From Euonymus europaeus (taxonomy: Eukaryota; Streptophyta; Magnoliopsida; Celastrales; Celastraceae), in assembly GCA_963580455.1 (NCBI GenBank), contig OY756968.1, positions 14,973,996 to 15,037,995 of the forward strand: 64,000 nt of DNA. Direction: 5' to 3'. Under the pieces are notes generated by a model, which did no database searches, was not told where the DNA came from, and saw only the letters and a list, made by a program, of their open reading frames with translations. Of the stretch, positions 48,001 to 61,209 are shown piece after piece. The stretch's first letter is position 1; the number at the start of each line of letters is the position of its first letter. The position numbers and the translations under genes were made by a program.

Positions 48001-50763
48001 GTTGGTGTTTTGGCATCGAAATAGTCTGGGAAGCATAAACTCGTAAAATTTGACATAGAAGAACAATAAAAAGTGTACATTGAGCAACTTTGATGGTCCG
48101 AAGTTGCTGAACTCTCTCTATGGAGGGGCTTTTAACGGTTTTGTCCGTTTATCGTAGAAAGTTGGTGTTTTGGCATCGAAATAGTCTAGAAACCTTACAC
48201 TCTTAAAATTTGACATAGAAGAACAATAAAAAGTGTACATAGAGCTATTTTGATAGTCCGAAGTTGGTCAACTCTCTCTATGAAGGAGCTTTTAACGGTT
48301 TTGTCCGTTTTTCATAGAAAGTTGGTGTTTTGGCATCGAAATAATCTAGGAAGCTTATACTCGTAAAATTTGACATAGAAGAACAATAAAAAGTGTACAT
48401 TGAGCAACTTTGATGGTCCGAAGTTGCTGAACTCTCTCTATGGAGGGGCTTTTAACGGTTTTGTCCGTTTATCATAGAAAGTTAGTGTTTTGGCATCGAA
48501 AAAGTCTAGGAAGCTTAAACTCGTAAAATTTGACATAGAAGAACAATAAAAAGTGTACATTGAGCAACATTGATGGTCCGAAGTTGCTCAGCTCTCTCTA
48601 TGGAGGAGCTTTTAACGGTTTTGTTTGTTTGTCATAGAAAGTTGGTGTTTTGGCATCGAAATAGTCTGGGAAGCTTAAACTCGTAAAATTTGACATAGAA
48701 GAACAATAAAAAGTGTACATTGAGCAACTTTGATGGTCCGAAGTTGCTCAACTCTCTCTATGGAGGAGCTTTTAACGGTTTTGTCCGTTTATCATAGAAA
48801 GTTGGTGTTTTGGCATCGAAATAGTCTAGGAAGCTTATACTCTTGAAATTTGACATAGAAGAACAATAAAAAGTGTACATAGAGCAATTTTGATAGTCCG
48901 AAGTTGCTCAACTGTCTCTATGGAGGATCTTTTAACGGTTTTGTCCGTTTGTCATAGAAAGTTGGTGTTTTGGCATCGAAATAGTCTAGGAAGCTTAAAC
49001 TCGTAAAATTTGACATAGAAGAACAATAAAAAGTGTACATTGAGCAACTTTGATGGTCCGAAGTTGCTCAGCTCCCTTTATGGAGGAACTTTTAACGGTT
49101 TTTTCTATTTATCATAGAAAGTATGTGTTTTGGCATCGAAATAGTCTATGAAGCTTACACTCGTAAAATTTGACATAGAAGAACAATAAAAAGTGTACAT
49201 AGAGCTATTTTGATAGTCCGAAGTTGGTCAACTCTCTCTATGAAGGAGCTTTTAACGGTTTTGTCCGTTTTTCATAGAAAGTTGGTGTTTTGGCATCGAA
49301 ATAGTCTAGGAAGCTTGAACTCGTAAAATTTGACATAGAAGAAGAACAATAAAAAGTGTACATTGAGCAACTTTGATGGTCCGAAATTGCTGAACTCTCT
49401 CTATGGAGGGGCTTTTAACGGTTTTGTCCGTTTATCGTAGAAAGTTGGTGTTTTGGCATCGAAATAATCTAGGAAGCTTATACTCGTAAAATTTGACATA
49501 GAAGAACAATAAAAAGTGTACATTGAGCAACTTTGATGGTCCGAAGTTGCTCAGCTCCCTTTATGGAGGAACTTTTAACGGTTTTTTCCATTTATCATAG
49601 AAAGTATGTGTTTTGGCATCGAAATAGTCTATGAAGCTTACACTCGTAAAATTTGACATAGAATAACAATAAAAAGTGTACTTTGACCAACTTTGATGGT
49701 CCGAAGTTGCTCAACTCATATGGAGGAGCTTTTAACGGTTTTGTCCGTTTGTCATTAAAAGTTGTTGTTTTGGCATCGAAATAGTCTCGGAAGCTTAAAC
49801 TCGTAAAATTTGACATAGAACAACAAGAAAAAGTGTACATTGAGCAACTTTGATGGTCCGAAGTTGCTCAACTCTCTCTATGGAGGAGCTTTTAAAGATT
49901 TTGTCCCTTTGTCATAGAATTTTGGTGTTTTGGCATCGAAATAATCTATGAAGCTTATACTCATAAAATTTTACATAGAAGAACAATAAAAAGTGTACAA
50001 AGAGCAATTCTGATAGTCCGAAGTTGCTCAACTCTCTCTATGGAGGAGCTTTTAACGGTTTTGTCCGTTTGTCATAGAAAGTTGGTGTTTTGGCATCGAA
50101 ATAGTCTGGGAAGCTTAAACTCGTAAAATTTGACATAGAAGAACAATAAAAAGTGTACATTGAGCAACTTTGATGACCCCGAAGTTGCTCAACTCTCTCT
50201 ATGGAGGAGCTTTTAACGGTTTTGTCCGTTTATCATAGAAAGTTGGTGTTTTGGCATCGAAATAGTCTAGGAAGCTTAAACTCGTAAAATTTGACATAGA
50301 AGAACAATAAAAAGTGTACATTGAGCAACTTTGATGGTCCGAAGTTGCTGAACTCTCTCTATGGAGGGGCTTTTAACGGTTTTGTCCGTTTATCGTAGAA
50401 AGTTGGTGTTTTGGCATCAAAATAGTCTAGGAAGCTTATACTCTTAAAAATTTCACATAGAAGAACAATAAAAAGTGTACATAGAGCAATTTTGATAGTC
50501 CGAAGTTGCTCAACTCTCTCTATGGAGGAGCTTTTAACGGTTTTGTCCGTTTGTCATAGAAAGTTTTGTTTTGGCATCGAAATAATCTATGAAGCTTACA
50601 CTCGTAAAATTTGACATATAAGAACAATAAAAATTTTACACTGAGCAACTTTGATGATCCGAAGTTGCTCAACTCTCTCTATGGAGGAGCTTTTAACGGT
50701 TTTGTCCGTTTATCATAGAAAGTTGGTGTTTTGGCATCGAAATAGTCTAGGAAGCTTATACTC

Positions 50764-50967
50764 TTAAAATTTGGCATAGAAGAACAATAAAAAGTGTACA
50801 TAGAGCAATTTTGATAGTCCGAAGTTGGCAACTCTCTCTATGAAGGAGCTTTTAACGGTTTTGTCCGTTTTTCGTAGAAAGTTGGTGTTTTGGCATCGAA
50901 ATAGTCTAGGAAGCTTAAACTCGTAAAATTTGACATAGAAGAACAATAAAAAGTGTACATTGAGCAA
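50764..50967 (+). repeat. Monomer pair with 1-bp deletion near 50827
   Basis: AAGTTGGCAACTCTC lacks the T present in the partner near 40009 (AAGTTGGTCAACTC). It changes the minus-strand open frame and marks divergence since the 10.82-kb duplication. The unusual TTTGGCATAG is shared by both copies (39951 and 50770) and predates it. Confidence 0.8.
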
Positions 50968-53900
50968 CTTTGATGGTCCGAAGTTGCTGAACTCTCTCTA
51001 TGGAGGTACTTTTAACGGTTTTGTCCGTTTATCATAGAAAGTTAGTGTTTTTGGCATCGAAATAGTCTAGGAAGCTTAAACTCGTAAAATTTGACATAGA
51101 AGAACAATAAAAAGTGTACTTTGAGCAACTTTGATGGTCCGAAGTTGCTCAACTCATATGGAGGAGCTTTTAACGGTTTTGTCCGTTTGTCATAGAAAGT
51201 TGTTGTTTTGGCATCGAAATAGTCTAGGAAGCTTAAACTCGTAAAATTTGACATAGAAGAACAATAAAAAGTGTACATTGAGAAACTTTTATGGTCCGAA
51301 GTTGCTTAACTCTCTCTATGGAGGAGCTTTTTAAGATTTTGTCCCTTTGTCATAGAATTTTGGTGTTTTGGCATCGAAATAATCTATGAAGCTTATACTC
51401 ATAAAATTTTACATATAAGAACAATAAAAATTGTACACCGAGCAACTTTGATGGTCCGAAGTTGCTCAATTCTCTTATATGGAGGAGCTTTTATCGGTTT
51501 TGTCCATTTGTCATAGAAAGTTGTTGTTTTGGCATCGAAATAATCTTTGAAGCTTATACTAGTAAAATTTGACATATAAGAACAATAAAAATTGTACACC
51601 GAGCAACTTTGATGGTCCGAAGTTGCTCAACTCTCTTATATGGAGGAGCTTTTATCGGTTTTTTCCATTTGTCATAGAAAGTTAGTGTTTCGGCATCGAA
51701 ATAGTCTAGGATGCTTAAACTCGTAAAATTAGACATAGAAGAACAATAAAAAGTGTACATTGAGCAACTTTGATGGTCCGAAGTTGGTCAACTCTCTCTA
51801 TGGAGGAGCTTTTAACGGTTTTGTCCATTTGTCATAGAAAGTTGGTGTTTCGGCATCGAAATAGTCTAGGAAGCTTATACTCATAAAATTTGACATAGAA
51901 GAACAATAAAAAGTGTACATTGAGCAACTTTGATGGTCCGAAGTTGCTCAACTCTCTCTATGGAGGGGCTTTTAACGGTTTTGTCCGTTTATCGTAGAAA
52001 GTTGGTGTTTTGGCATCGAAATAGTCTAGGAAGCTTATACTCTTAAAATTTGACATAGAAGAACAATAAAAAGTGTACATTGAGCAACTTTGATGGTCCG
52101 AAGTTGCTGAACTCTCTCTATGGAGGGGCTTTTAACGGTTTTGTCCGTTTATCGTAGAAAGTTGGTGTTTTGGCATCGAAATAGTCTAGGAAGCTTATAG
52201 TCTTAAAAATTTCACATAGAAGAACAATAAAAAGTGTACATAGACCAATTTTGATAGTCCGAAGTTGCTCAACTCTCTCTATGGAGGAGCTTTTAACGGT
52301 TTTGTCCGTTTGTCGTAGAAAGTTGTGTTTTGGCATCGAAATAATCTATGAAGCTTACACTCGTAAAATTTGACATATAAGAACAATGAAAATTTTACAC
52401 TGAGCAACTTTGATGGTCCGAAGTTGCTCAACTCTCTCTATGGAGGAGCTTTTAACGGTTTTGTCCGTTTATCATAGAAAGTTGGTGTTTTGGCATCGAA
52501 ATAGTCTAGGAAGCTTATACTCTTAAAATTTGACATAGAAGAACAATAAAAAGTGTACATAGAGCAAATTTGATAGTCCGAAGTTGGTCAACTCTCTCTA
52601 TGAAGGAGCTTTTAACGGTTTTGTCCGTTTTTCATAGAAAGTTGTTGTTTTGGCATCGAAATAGTCTAGGAAGCTTAAACTCGTAAAATTTGACATAGAA
52701 GAAGAACAATAAAAAGTGTACATTGAGCAACTTTGATGGTCCGAAGTTGCTGAACTCTCTCTATGGAGGGGCTTTTAACGGTTTTGTCCGTTTATCATAG
52801 AAAGTTAGTGTTTTTGGCATCGAAATAGTCTAGGAAGCTTAAACTCGTAAAATTTGACATAGAAGAACAATAAAAAGTGTACTTTGAGCAACTTTGATGG
52901 TCCGAAGTTGCTCAACTGTCTCTATGGAGGAGCTTTTAACGGTTTTGTCCATTTGTCATAGAAAGTTGGTGTTTCGGCATCGAAATAGTCTAGGAAGGTT
53001 ATACTCTTAAAATTTGACATAGAAGAACAATAAAAAGTGTACATTGAGCAACTTTGATGGTCCGAAGTTGCTCAACTCTCTCTATGGAGGAGCTTTTAAC
53101 GATTTTGTCCCTTTGTCATAGAAATTTGGTGTTTTGGCATCGAAATAGTGTAGGAAGCTTAAACTCGTAAAATTTGACATAGAAGAACAATAAAAAGTGT
53201 ACATTGAGCAACTTTGATGGTACGAAGTTGCTCAACTGTCTCTATGGAGGAGCTTTTAACGGTTTTGTCCGTTTGTCATAGAAAGTTGGTGTTTTGGCAT
53301 CGAAATAGTCTAGGAAGCTTAAACTCGTAAAATTTGACATAGAAGAACAATAAAAAGTGTACATTGAGCAACTTTGATGGTCCGAAGTTGCTAAACTCTC
53401 TCTATGGAGGGGCTTTTAACGGTTTTGTCCGTTTATCATAGAAAGTTAGTGTTTTGGCATCGAAAAAGTCTAGGAAGCTTAAACTTGTAAAATTTGACAT
53501 AGAAGAACAATAAAAAGTGTACATTGAGCAACTTTGATGGTCCGAAGTTGCTCAGCTCTCTCTATGGAGGAGCTTTTAACGGTTTTGTTTGTTTGTCATA
53601 GAAAGTTGGTGTTTTGGCATCGAAATAGTCTGGGAAGCTTAAACTCGTAAAATTTGACTTAGAAGAACAATAAAAAATGTACATTGAGCAACTTTGATGG
53701 TCCGAAGTTGCTCAACTCTCTCTATGGAGGAGCTTTTAACGGTTTTGTCCGTTTATCATAGAAAGTTGGTGTTTTGGCATCGAAATAGTCTAGGAAGCTT
53801 AAACTCGTAAAATTTGACATAGAAGAACAATAAAAAGTGTACATTGAGCAACTTTGATGGTCCGAAGTTGCTGAACTCTCTCTATGGAGGGGCTTTTAAC

Positions 53901-54370
53901 GGTTTTGTCCGTTTATCGTAGAAAGTTGGTGTTTTGGCATCGAAATAGTCTAGGAAGCTTATACTCTTAAAAATTTCACATAGAAGAACAATAAAAAGTG
54001 TACATAGAGCAATTTTGATAGTCCGAAGTTGCTCAACTCTCTCTATGGAGGAGCTTTTAACGGTTTTGTCCGTTTGTCATAGAAAGTTTTGTTTTGGCAT
54101 CGAAATAATCTATGAAGCTTACACTCGTAAAATTTGACATATAAGAACAATAAAAATTTTACACTGAGCAACTTTGATGGTCCGAAGTTGCTCAACTCTC
54201 TCTATGGAGGAGCTTTTAACGGTTTTGTCCATTTATCATAGAAAGTTGGTGTTTTTGCATCGAAATAGTCTAGGAAGCTTATACTCTTAAAATTTGACAT
54301 AGAAGAACAATAAAAAGTGTACATAGAGCAATTTTGATAGTCCGAAGTTGGTCAACTCTCTCTATGAAGG

Positions 54371-54375
54371 AGCTT
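54371..54375 (+). repeat. Target site duplication AGCTT, left of LTR copy 2
   Basis: Same AGCTT and same flanking monomer as at 43553-43557, 10,818 bp away; inherited by duplication, not by a second insertion. Confidence 0.92.
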
Positions 54376-54959
54376 TGATAAGTGCCAGAATATACGTTTT
54401 TAAAGTGATAAAATACTATCAAAGCAATGCCAAGAAATTGTGCTTAAAAGCTGAATTTTCAAGATTATTGTACTTAAGATCTTCTTGGCTGTTTTGCAGG
54501 TTAACAGGTAGTAAGAGCTGTTGGAATGAGATTTGATCTTTAGAAAATGTTAAGAGGACACTTCAAGCTTTGCAGGAAGTGCTGGTTCACAAAAATCAGA
54601 GTTCATTTGGGCCTCTAAAGGTTGCCTCAAAGTCAAGTTTGGAAGTTATATCCGGAGCAGAATTTCTGTTTGCAGACCAGACCTTTAGAAGCCCATAACT
54701 TGAGCTTCTGATATCCAAATTGAGTGATTCAAAATCCCATAATTATCTACACATTTGTATCTACATTATTGATGAAGGGTTTGAGTTCATAATAGGCTTC
54801 GTTTAGGCCCAGAATGTAGTTACAAGATTAGTGTGTAATTGGATGTTGATGTCATTGATGATACCATTTCCATTCAAAGAGTGGACAATCCACCACACCA
54901 ATTTGATGGACAATCCACCACCAAAAGATGGCACTAACTCCTCCACTATGTGCTCATTT

Positions 54960-54975
54960 TCTCTATAAATAGAGA
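54960..54975 (+). promoter_or_regulatory. TATA box of LTR copy 2
   Basis: TATAAATA at 54964-54971 within the same TCTCTAT...ATAGAGA palindrome as copy 1, intact. Any transcript would leave the LTR into the satellite at 55902. Confidence 0.7.
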
Positions 54976-55137
54976 GGAGTAGGAGCTAGGAGGGGGAGCT
55001 TGGAGACAAGAAGGAAAGAAGGAGAAGGATTAGAAGCATAAAGAGGAGAAGCAAAAGAAGAAAACAAGGCTTGTATTTGTAATTATGTTTTTATGTTTCA
55101 TGTTTTATTTGGTTATGTATAACTAAACTCTTATTAG

Positions 55138-55161
55138 TTAGGGCTTGTCTTGAAGCCCTAA
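55138..55161 (+). other. R/U5 hairpin of LTR copy 2
   Basis: TTAGGGCTT, loop GTCTTG, AAGCCCTAA: unchanged from copy 1. Confidence 0.65.
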
Positions 55162-55901
55162 GCATGCTTTCAATTTTATAAGTTGTGTGGATTTCAATTT
55201 CTACAAGCATGATGATTTTGATTTTTCCATGTTATGTGAGTTCTAGTATTGTGTTTCTTTGATTAGCTAACTTTGAAGCATGTATTAGAATTAATTGTTG
55301 TAGAACATAGTCAATTGCCTTGTTGCATATGTTCTCTCTTGCAACATATAATTCAGTTGAAAATGAATTATGAAAAATCAATTCTTGAATACCTAAGTAC
55401 AAATACCATGTATTAGGATTCTTGTGACATTCATATTCTCTTTGCTCTTATTGAATTCTTGATTGTTGATTGATGCAGACGCCATGCTAGATTTCGATTA
55501 AGAATACACGTAATGAGGTAGACGCCATACACTTTACATGCAATTAAGAGAGAATCATACAACTTGAGTTTGGCCATAACCTTGTTGTGAATGTTGTCAT
55601 CATATGCTTGTTAAAATTGTTAGTCTATTATTTCTTATAAATTGTTTGAATGTTTTGCGGTGGATTGTGAGTCTTAGCTATTGTTTTCATTAATATCAAT
55701 TATTATTCTTGTTCTCAACGTCAATTTCTTTGTCTTAATTTTTATCTATTGCAAGACTTAACCCCCTTGTATCAATTATATTCAGGTGTAAGATTGTATA
55801 TCTATTAGCATCACTCCTTGTGGGATCGACTCTTACTTATTCACTATATATATTAATTGTACATTTGTAGGTTATTTTAAATTGTTACTAACGACATAAC
55901 A

Positions 55902-55906
55902 AGCTT
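55902..55906 (+). repeat. Target site duplication AGCTT, right of LTR copy 2
   Basis: AGCTT after the terminal CA, continuous with the resumed monomer. Confidence 0.92.
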
Positions 55907-55999
55907 TTAACGGTTTTGTCCGTTTTTCGTAGAAAGTTGGTGTTTTGGCATCGAAATAGTCTAGGAAGCTTAAACTCGTAAAATTTGACATAGAAGAAC

Positions 56000-58540
56000 A
56001 ATAAAAAGTGTACATTGAGCAACTTTGATGGTCCGAAGTTGCTGAACTCTCTCTATGGAGGGGCTTTTAACGGTTTTGTCCGTTTATCATAGAAAGTTAG
56101 TGTTTTTGGCATCGAAATAGTCTAGGAAGCTTAAACTCGTAAAATTTGACATAGAAGAACAATAAAAAGTGTACTTTGAGCAACTTTGATGGTCCGAAGT
56201 TGCTCAACTCATATGGAGGAGCTTTTAACGGTTTTGTCCGTTTGTCATAGAAAGTTGTTGTTTTGGCATCGAAATAGTCTAGGAAGCTTAAACTCGTAAA
56301 ATTTGACATAGAAGAACAATAAAAAGTGTACATTGAGCAACTTTGATGGTCCGAAGTTGCTCAACTCTCTCTATGGAGGAGCTTTTAAAGATTTTGTCCC
56401 TTTGTCATAGAATTTTGGTGTTTTGGCATCGAAATAATCTATGAAGCTTATACTCATAAAATTTTACATATAAGAACAATAAAAATTGTACACCGAGCAA
56501 CTTTGATGGTCCGAAGTTGCTCAATTCTCTTATATGGAGGAGCTTTTATCGGTTTTGTCCATTTGTCATAGAAAGTTGTTGTTTTGGCATCGAAATAATC
56601 TATGAAGCTTATACTAGTAAAATTTGACATATAAGAACAATAAAAATTGTACACCGAGCAACGTTGATGGTCCGAAGTTGCTCAACTCTCTTATATGGAG
56701 GAGCTTTTATCGGTTTTTTCCATTTGTCATAGAAAGTTAGTGTTTCGGCATCGAAATAGTCTAGGATGCTTAAACTCGTAAAATTTGACATAGAAGAACA
56801 ATAAAAAGTGTATATTGAGCAACTTTGATGGTCCGAAGTTGCTCAACTCTCTCTATGGAGGAGCTTTTAACGGTTTTGTCCATTTGTCATAGAAAGTTGG
56901 TGTTTCGGCATCGAAATAGTCTAGGAAGCTTATACTCTTAAAATTTGACATAGAAGAACAATAAAAAGTGTACATTGAGCAACTTTGATGGTCCGAAGTT
57001 GCTCAACTCTCTCTATGGAGGAGCTTTTAACGATTTTGTCCCTTTGTCATAGAAATTTGGTGTTTTGGCATCGAAATAGTCTAGGAAGCTTAAACTCGTA
57101 AAATTTGACATAGAAGAAAAATAAAAAGTGTACATTGAGCAACTTTGATGGTCCGAAGTTGCTGAACTCTCTCTATGGAGGGGCTTTTAACGGTTTTGTC
57201 CGTTTATCGTAGAAAGTTGGTATTTTGGCATCGAAATAATCTAGGAAGCTTATACTCGTAAAATTTGACATATAAGAACAATAAAAATTGTACATCGAGC
57301 AACTTTGATGGTCCGAAGTTGCTCAGCTCCCTTTATGGAGGAACTTTTAACAGTTTTCTCCATTTGTCATAGAAAGTATGTGTTTTGGCATCGAAATAGT
57401 CTAGGAAGCTTATACTCTTAAAATTTGACATAGAAGAACAATAAAAAGTGTACAAAGAGCAATTTTGATAGTCCGAAGTTGCTCAACTCTCTCTATGGAG
57501 GAGCTTTTAACGGTTTTGTCCGTTTATCATAGAAAGTTGGTGTTTTGGCATCGAAATAGTCTAGGAAGCTTATACTCTTAAAATTTGACATAGAAGAATA
57601 ATAAAAAGTGTACATAGAGCAATTTTGATAGTCCGAAGTTGCTCAACTATCTCTATGGAGGAGCTTTTAACGGTTTTGTCCGTTTGTCATAGAAAGTTGG
57701 TGTTTTGGCATCGAAATAGTCTAGGAAGCTTAAACTCGTAATATTTGACATAGAAGAACAATAAAAAGTGTACATTGAGCAACTTTGATGGTCCGAAGTT
57801 GCTGAACTCTCTCTATGGAGGGGCTTTTAACGGTTTTGTCCGTTTATCGTAGAAAGTTGGTGTTTTGGCATCGAAATAGTCTAGGAAGCTTATACTCTTA
57901 AAAATTTCACATAGAAGAACAATAAAAAGTGTACATAGAGCAATTTTGATAGTCCGAAGTTGCTCAAGTCTCTCTATGGAGGAGCTTTTAACGGTTTTGT
58001 CCGTTTGTCATAGAAAGTTGTGTTTTGGCATCGAAATAATCTATGAAGCTTACACTCGTAAAATTTGACATATAAGAACAATAAAAATTTTACACTGAGC
58101 AACTTTGATGGTCCGAAGTTGCTCAACTCTCTCTATGGAGGAGCTTTTAACGGTTTTGTCCGTTTATCATAGAAAGTTGGTGTTTTGGCATCGAAATAGT
58201 CTAGGAAGCTTATACTCTTAAAATTTCACATAGAAGAACAATAAAAAGTGTACATAGAGCAATTTTAATAGTCCGAAGTTGGTCAACTGTCTCTATGGAG
58301 GAGCTTTTAACGGTTTTGTCCGTTTGTCATAGAAAGTTGGTGTTTTGGCATCGAAATAGTCTAGGAAGCTTAAACTCGTAAAATTTGACATAGAAGAACA
58401 ATAAAAAGTGTACATTGAGCAACTTTGATGGTCCGAAGTTGCTGAACTCTCTCTATGGAGGGGCTTTTAACGGTTTTGTCCCTTTATCATAGAAAGTTAG
58501 TGTTTTGGCATTGAAATAGTCTAGGAAGCTTAAACTCGTA
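56000..58540 (+). repeat. Duplication with 5.3-5.46 kb offset, copy 1
   Basis: 56.0-57.3 kb matches 61.3-62.6 kb at about 5,300 bp, and 57481-58540 matches 62941-64000 at 5,460 bp. The 160-bp change is one extra monomer in the right copy. Shared rare variants are GTAATATTTGAC (57738 and 63198), CAACTATCTC (57646 and 63106), ATTTTAATAGTCC (58262 and 63722) and TCCCTTTATCATAG (58480 and 63940). Confidence 0.75.
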
Positions 58541-61209
58541 AAATTAGACATAGAAGAACAATAAAAAGTGTACATTGAGCAACTTTGATGGTCCGAAGTT
58601 GCTCAACTCTCTCTATGGAGGAGCTTTTAACGGTTTTGTTTGTTTGTCATAGAAAGTTGGTGTTTTGGCATCGAAATAGTCTGGGAAGCTTAAACTCGTA
58701 AAATTTGACATAGAAGAACAATAAAAAGTGAACATTGAGCAACTTTGATGGTCCGAAGTTGCTCAACTCTCTCTATGGAGAAGCTTTTAACGGTTTTGTC
58801 CGTTTATCATAGAAAGTTGGTGTTTTGGCATCGAAATAGTCTAGGAAGCTTATACTCTTAAAATTTGACATAGAAGAACAATAAAAAGTGTACATAGAGC
58901 AATTTTGATAGTCCGAAGTTGCTCAACTGTCTCTATGGAGGAGCTTTTAACGGTTTTGTCCGTTTGTCATAGAAAGTTGGTGTTTTGGCATCGAAATAGT
59001 CTAGGAAGCTTAAACTCGTAAAATTTGACATAGAAGAACAATAAAATTGTACATAGAGCTATTTTGATAGTCCGAAGTTGGTCAACTCTCTCTATGCAGG
59101 AGCTTTTAACGGTTTTGTCCGTTTGTCATAGAAAGTTGGTGTTTTGGCATCGAAATAATCTATGAAGCTTACACTCGTAAAATTTGACATAGAAGAAGAA
59201 CAATAAAAAGTGTACATTGAGCAACTTTGATGGTCCGAAATTGCTGAACTCTCTCTATGGAGGGGCTTTTAACGGTTTTGTCCATTTATCGTAGAAAGTT
59301 GGTGTTTTGGCATCGAAATAGTCTAGGAAGCTTATACTCGTAAAATTTGACATAGAAGAACAATAAAAAGTGTACATTGAGCAACTTTGATGGTCCGAAG
59401 TTGCTCAGCTGTCTCTATGGAGGAGCTTTTAACGGTTTTTTCCATTTGTCATAGAAAGTATGTGATTTGGCATCGAAATAGTCTATGAAGCTTACACTCG
59501 TAAAATTTGACATAGAAGAACAATAAAAAGTGTACTTTGAGCAACTTTGATGGTCCGAAGTTGCTCAACTCATATGGAGGAGCTTTTAACGGTTTTGTCT
59601 GTTTGTCATAGAAAGTTGTTGTTTTGACATCGAAATAGTCTAGAAATCTTAAACTCGTAAAATTTGACATAGAAGAACAATAAAAAGTGTACATTGAGCA
59701 ACTTTGATGGTCCGAAGTTGCTCAACTCTCTCTATGGAGGAGCTTTTAAATATTTTGTCCCTTTGTCATAGAATTTTGGTGTTTTGGCATCGAAATAATC
59801 TATGAAGCTTATACTCATAAAATTTTACATATAAGAACAATAAAAATTGTACACCGAGCAACTTTGATGGTCCGAAGTTGCTCAATTCTCTTATATGGAG
59901 GAGCTTTTATCGGTTTTGTCCATTTGTCATAGAAAGTTGTTGTTTTGGCATCGAAATAATCTATGAAGCTTATACTAGTAAAATTTGACATATAAGAACA
60001 ATAAAAATTGTACACCGAGCAACTTTGATGGTCTGAAGTTGCTCAACTCTCTTATATGGAGGAGCTTTTATCGGTTTTTTCCATTTGTCATAGAAAGTTA
60101 GTGTTTTGGCATCGAAATAGTCTAGGATGCTTAAACTCGTAAAATTTGACATAGAAGAACAATAAAAAGTGTACATTGAGCAACTTTGATGGTCCGAAGT
60201 TGGTCAACTCTCTCCATGGAGTAGCTTTTAACGGTTTTGTCCATTTGTCATAGAAAGTTGGTGTTTCGGCATCGAAATAGTCTAGGAAGCTTATACTCTT
60301 AAAATTTGACATAGAAGAACAATAAAAAGTGTACATTGAGCAACTTTGATGGTCCGAAGTTGCTCAACTCTCTCTATGGAGGAGCTTTTAACGATTTTGT
60401 CCCTTTGTCATAGAAATTTGGTGTTTTGGCATCGAAATAGTCTAGGAAGCTTAAACTCGTAAAATTTGACATAGAAGAACAATAAAAAGTGTACATTGAG
60501 CAACTTTGATGGTCCGAAGTTGCTGAACTCTCTCTATGGAGGGGCTTTTAACGGTTTTGTCCGTTTATCGTAGAAAGTTGGTGTTTTGGCATCGAAATAG
60601 TCTAGGAAGCTTATACTCTTAAAATTTGACATAGAAGAACAATTAAAAGTGTACATTGAGCAACTTTGATGGTCCGAAGTTGCTGAACTCTCTCTATGGA
60701 GGGGCTTTTAACGGTTTTGTCCGTTTATCGTAGAAAGTTGGTGTTTTGGCATCGAAATAGTCTAGGAAGCTTATACTCTTAAAAATTTCACATAGAAGAA
60801 CAATAAAAAGTGTACATAGAGCAATTTTGATAGTCCGAAGTTGCTCAACTCTCTCTATGGAGGAGCTTTTAACGGTTTTGTCCGTTTATCATAGAAAGTT
60901 GTGTTTTGGCATCGAAATAATCTATGAAGCTTACACTCGTAAAATTTGACATATAAGAACAATAAAAATTTTAAACTGAGCAACTTTGATGGTCCGAAGT
61001 TGCTCAACTCTTTCTATGGAGGAGCTTTTAACGGTTTTGTCCGTTTATCATAGAAAGTTGGTGTTTTGGCATCGAAATAGTCTAGTAAGCTTATACTCTT
61101 AAAATTTGACATAGAAGAACAATAAAAAGTGTACATAGAGCAATTTTGATAGTCCGAAGTTGGTCAACTCTCTCTATGAAGAAGCTTTTAACAGTTTTGT
61201 CCGTTTTTC

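Larger units (their letters stand above)
45084..54375 (+). repeat. 160-bp satellite array, middle segment
   Basis: The segment between the two LTR copies is purely satellite, about 58 monomers in the same orientation as the rest. It contains the junction of the 10.82-kb tandem duplication near 47.2 kb and cassettes at 45636, 47399 and 51399. There is no retrotransposon internal sequence, which rules out a single element bounded by the two LTRs. Confidence 0.97.
54376..55901 (+). mobile_element. Solo LTR, copy 2 (duplicated with its flanks)
   Basis: Its 1,526 bp have the same length, termini and internal features as 43558-45083. I saw no base difference between the copies when reading them side by side, though a computed alignment should confirm this. 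The matching features lie at +10,818: U3 repeat 54882-54921, TATA palindrome 54960-54975, hairpin 55138-55161. Identical insertion point and target duplication mean that it was copied as part of the 10.82-kb tandem duplication. The neighbouring satellite has a few substitutions between copies while the LTR appears to have none. Confidence 0.92.
47202..58015 (+). repeat. 10.82-kb tandem duplication, copy 2 (with LTR copy 2)
   Basis: Partner of 36388-47201. Just right of the junction (47202-47240) the monomer carries TTTCGG and GGATGCTTAAAC, features of the cassette end, whereas copy 1 has TTTTGG and AGTTTAGG at the matching place. The junction monomer is therefore a hybrid. Homology returns fully by about 47300 (GGAGGGACTTTTAACGG, then GAATTTTGGTATTTTGG). 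On the right it fails after about 58015, where this copy has GTTGTGTTTTGG and copy 1 has GTTAGTGTTTCGG. Confidence 0.85.

Noticed and set aside
43558..55901. A single 12.3-kb retrotransposon bounded by two LTRs
   Set aside because: The DNA between the LTRs is satellite, each LTR has its own pair of AGCTT duplications, and there is no primer-binding site, polypurine tract or gag-pol coding.
36388..58015. The 10.82-kb repeat as a pure assembly duplication
   Set aside because: The copies differ by scattered substitutions, a 5-bp and a 1-bp indel and a replaced patch, which an exact assembly artefact would not show. Haplotype mixing is not excluded, so long-read confirmation is still listed as a test.
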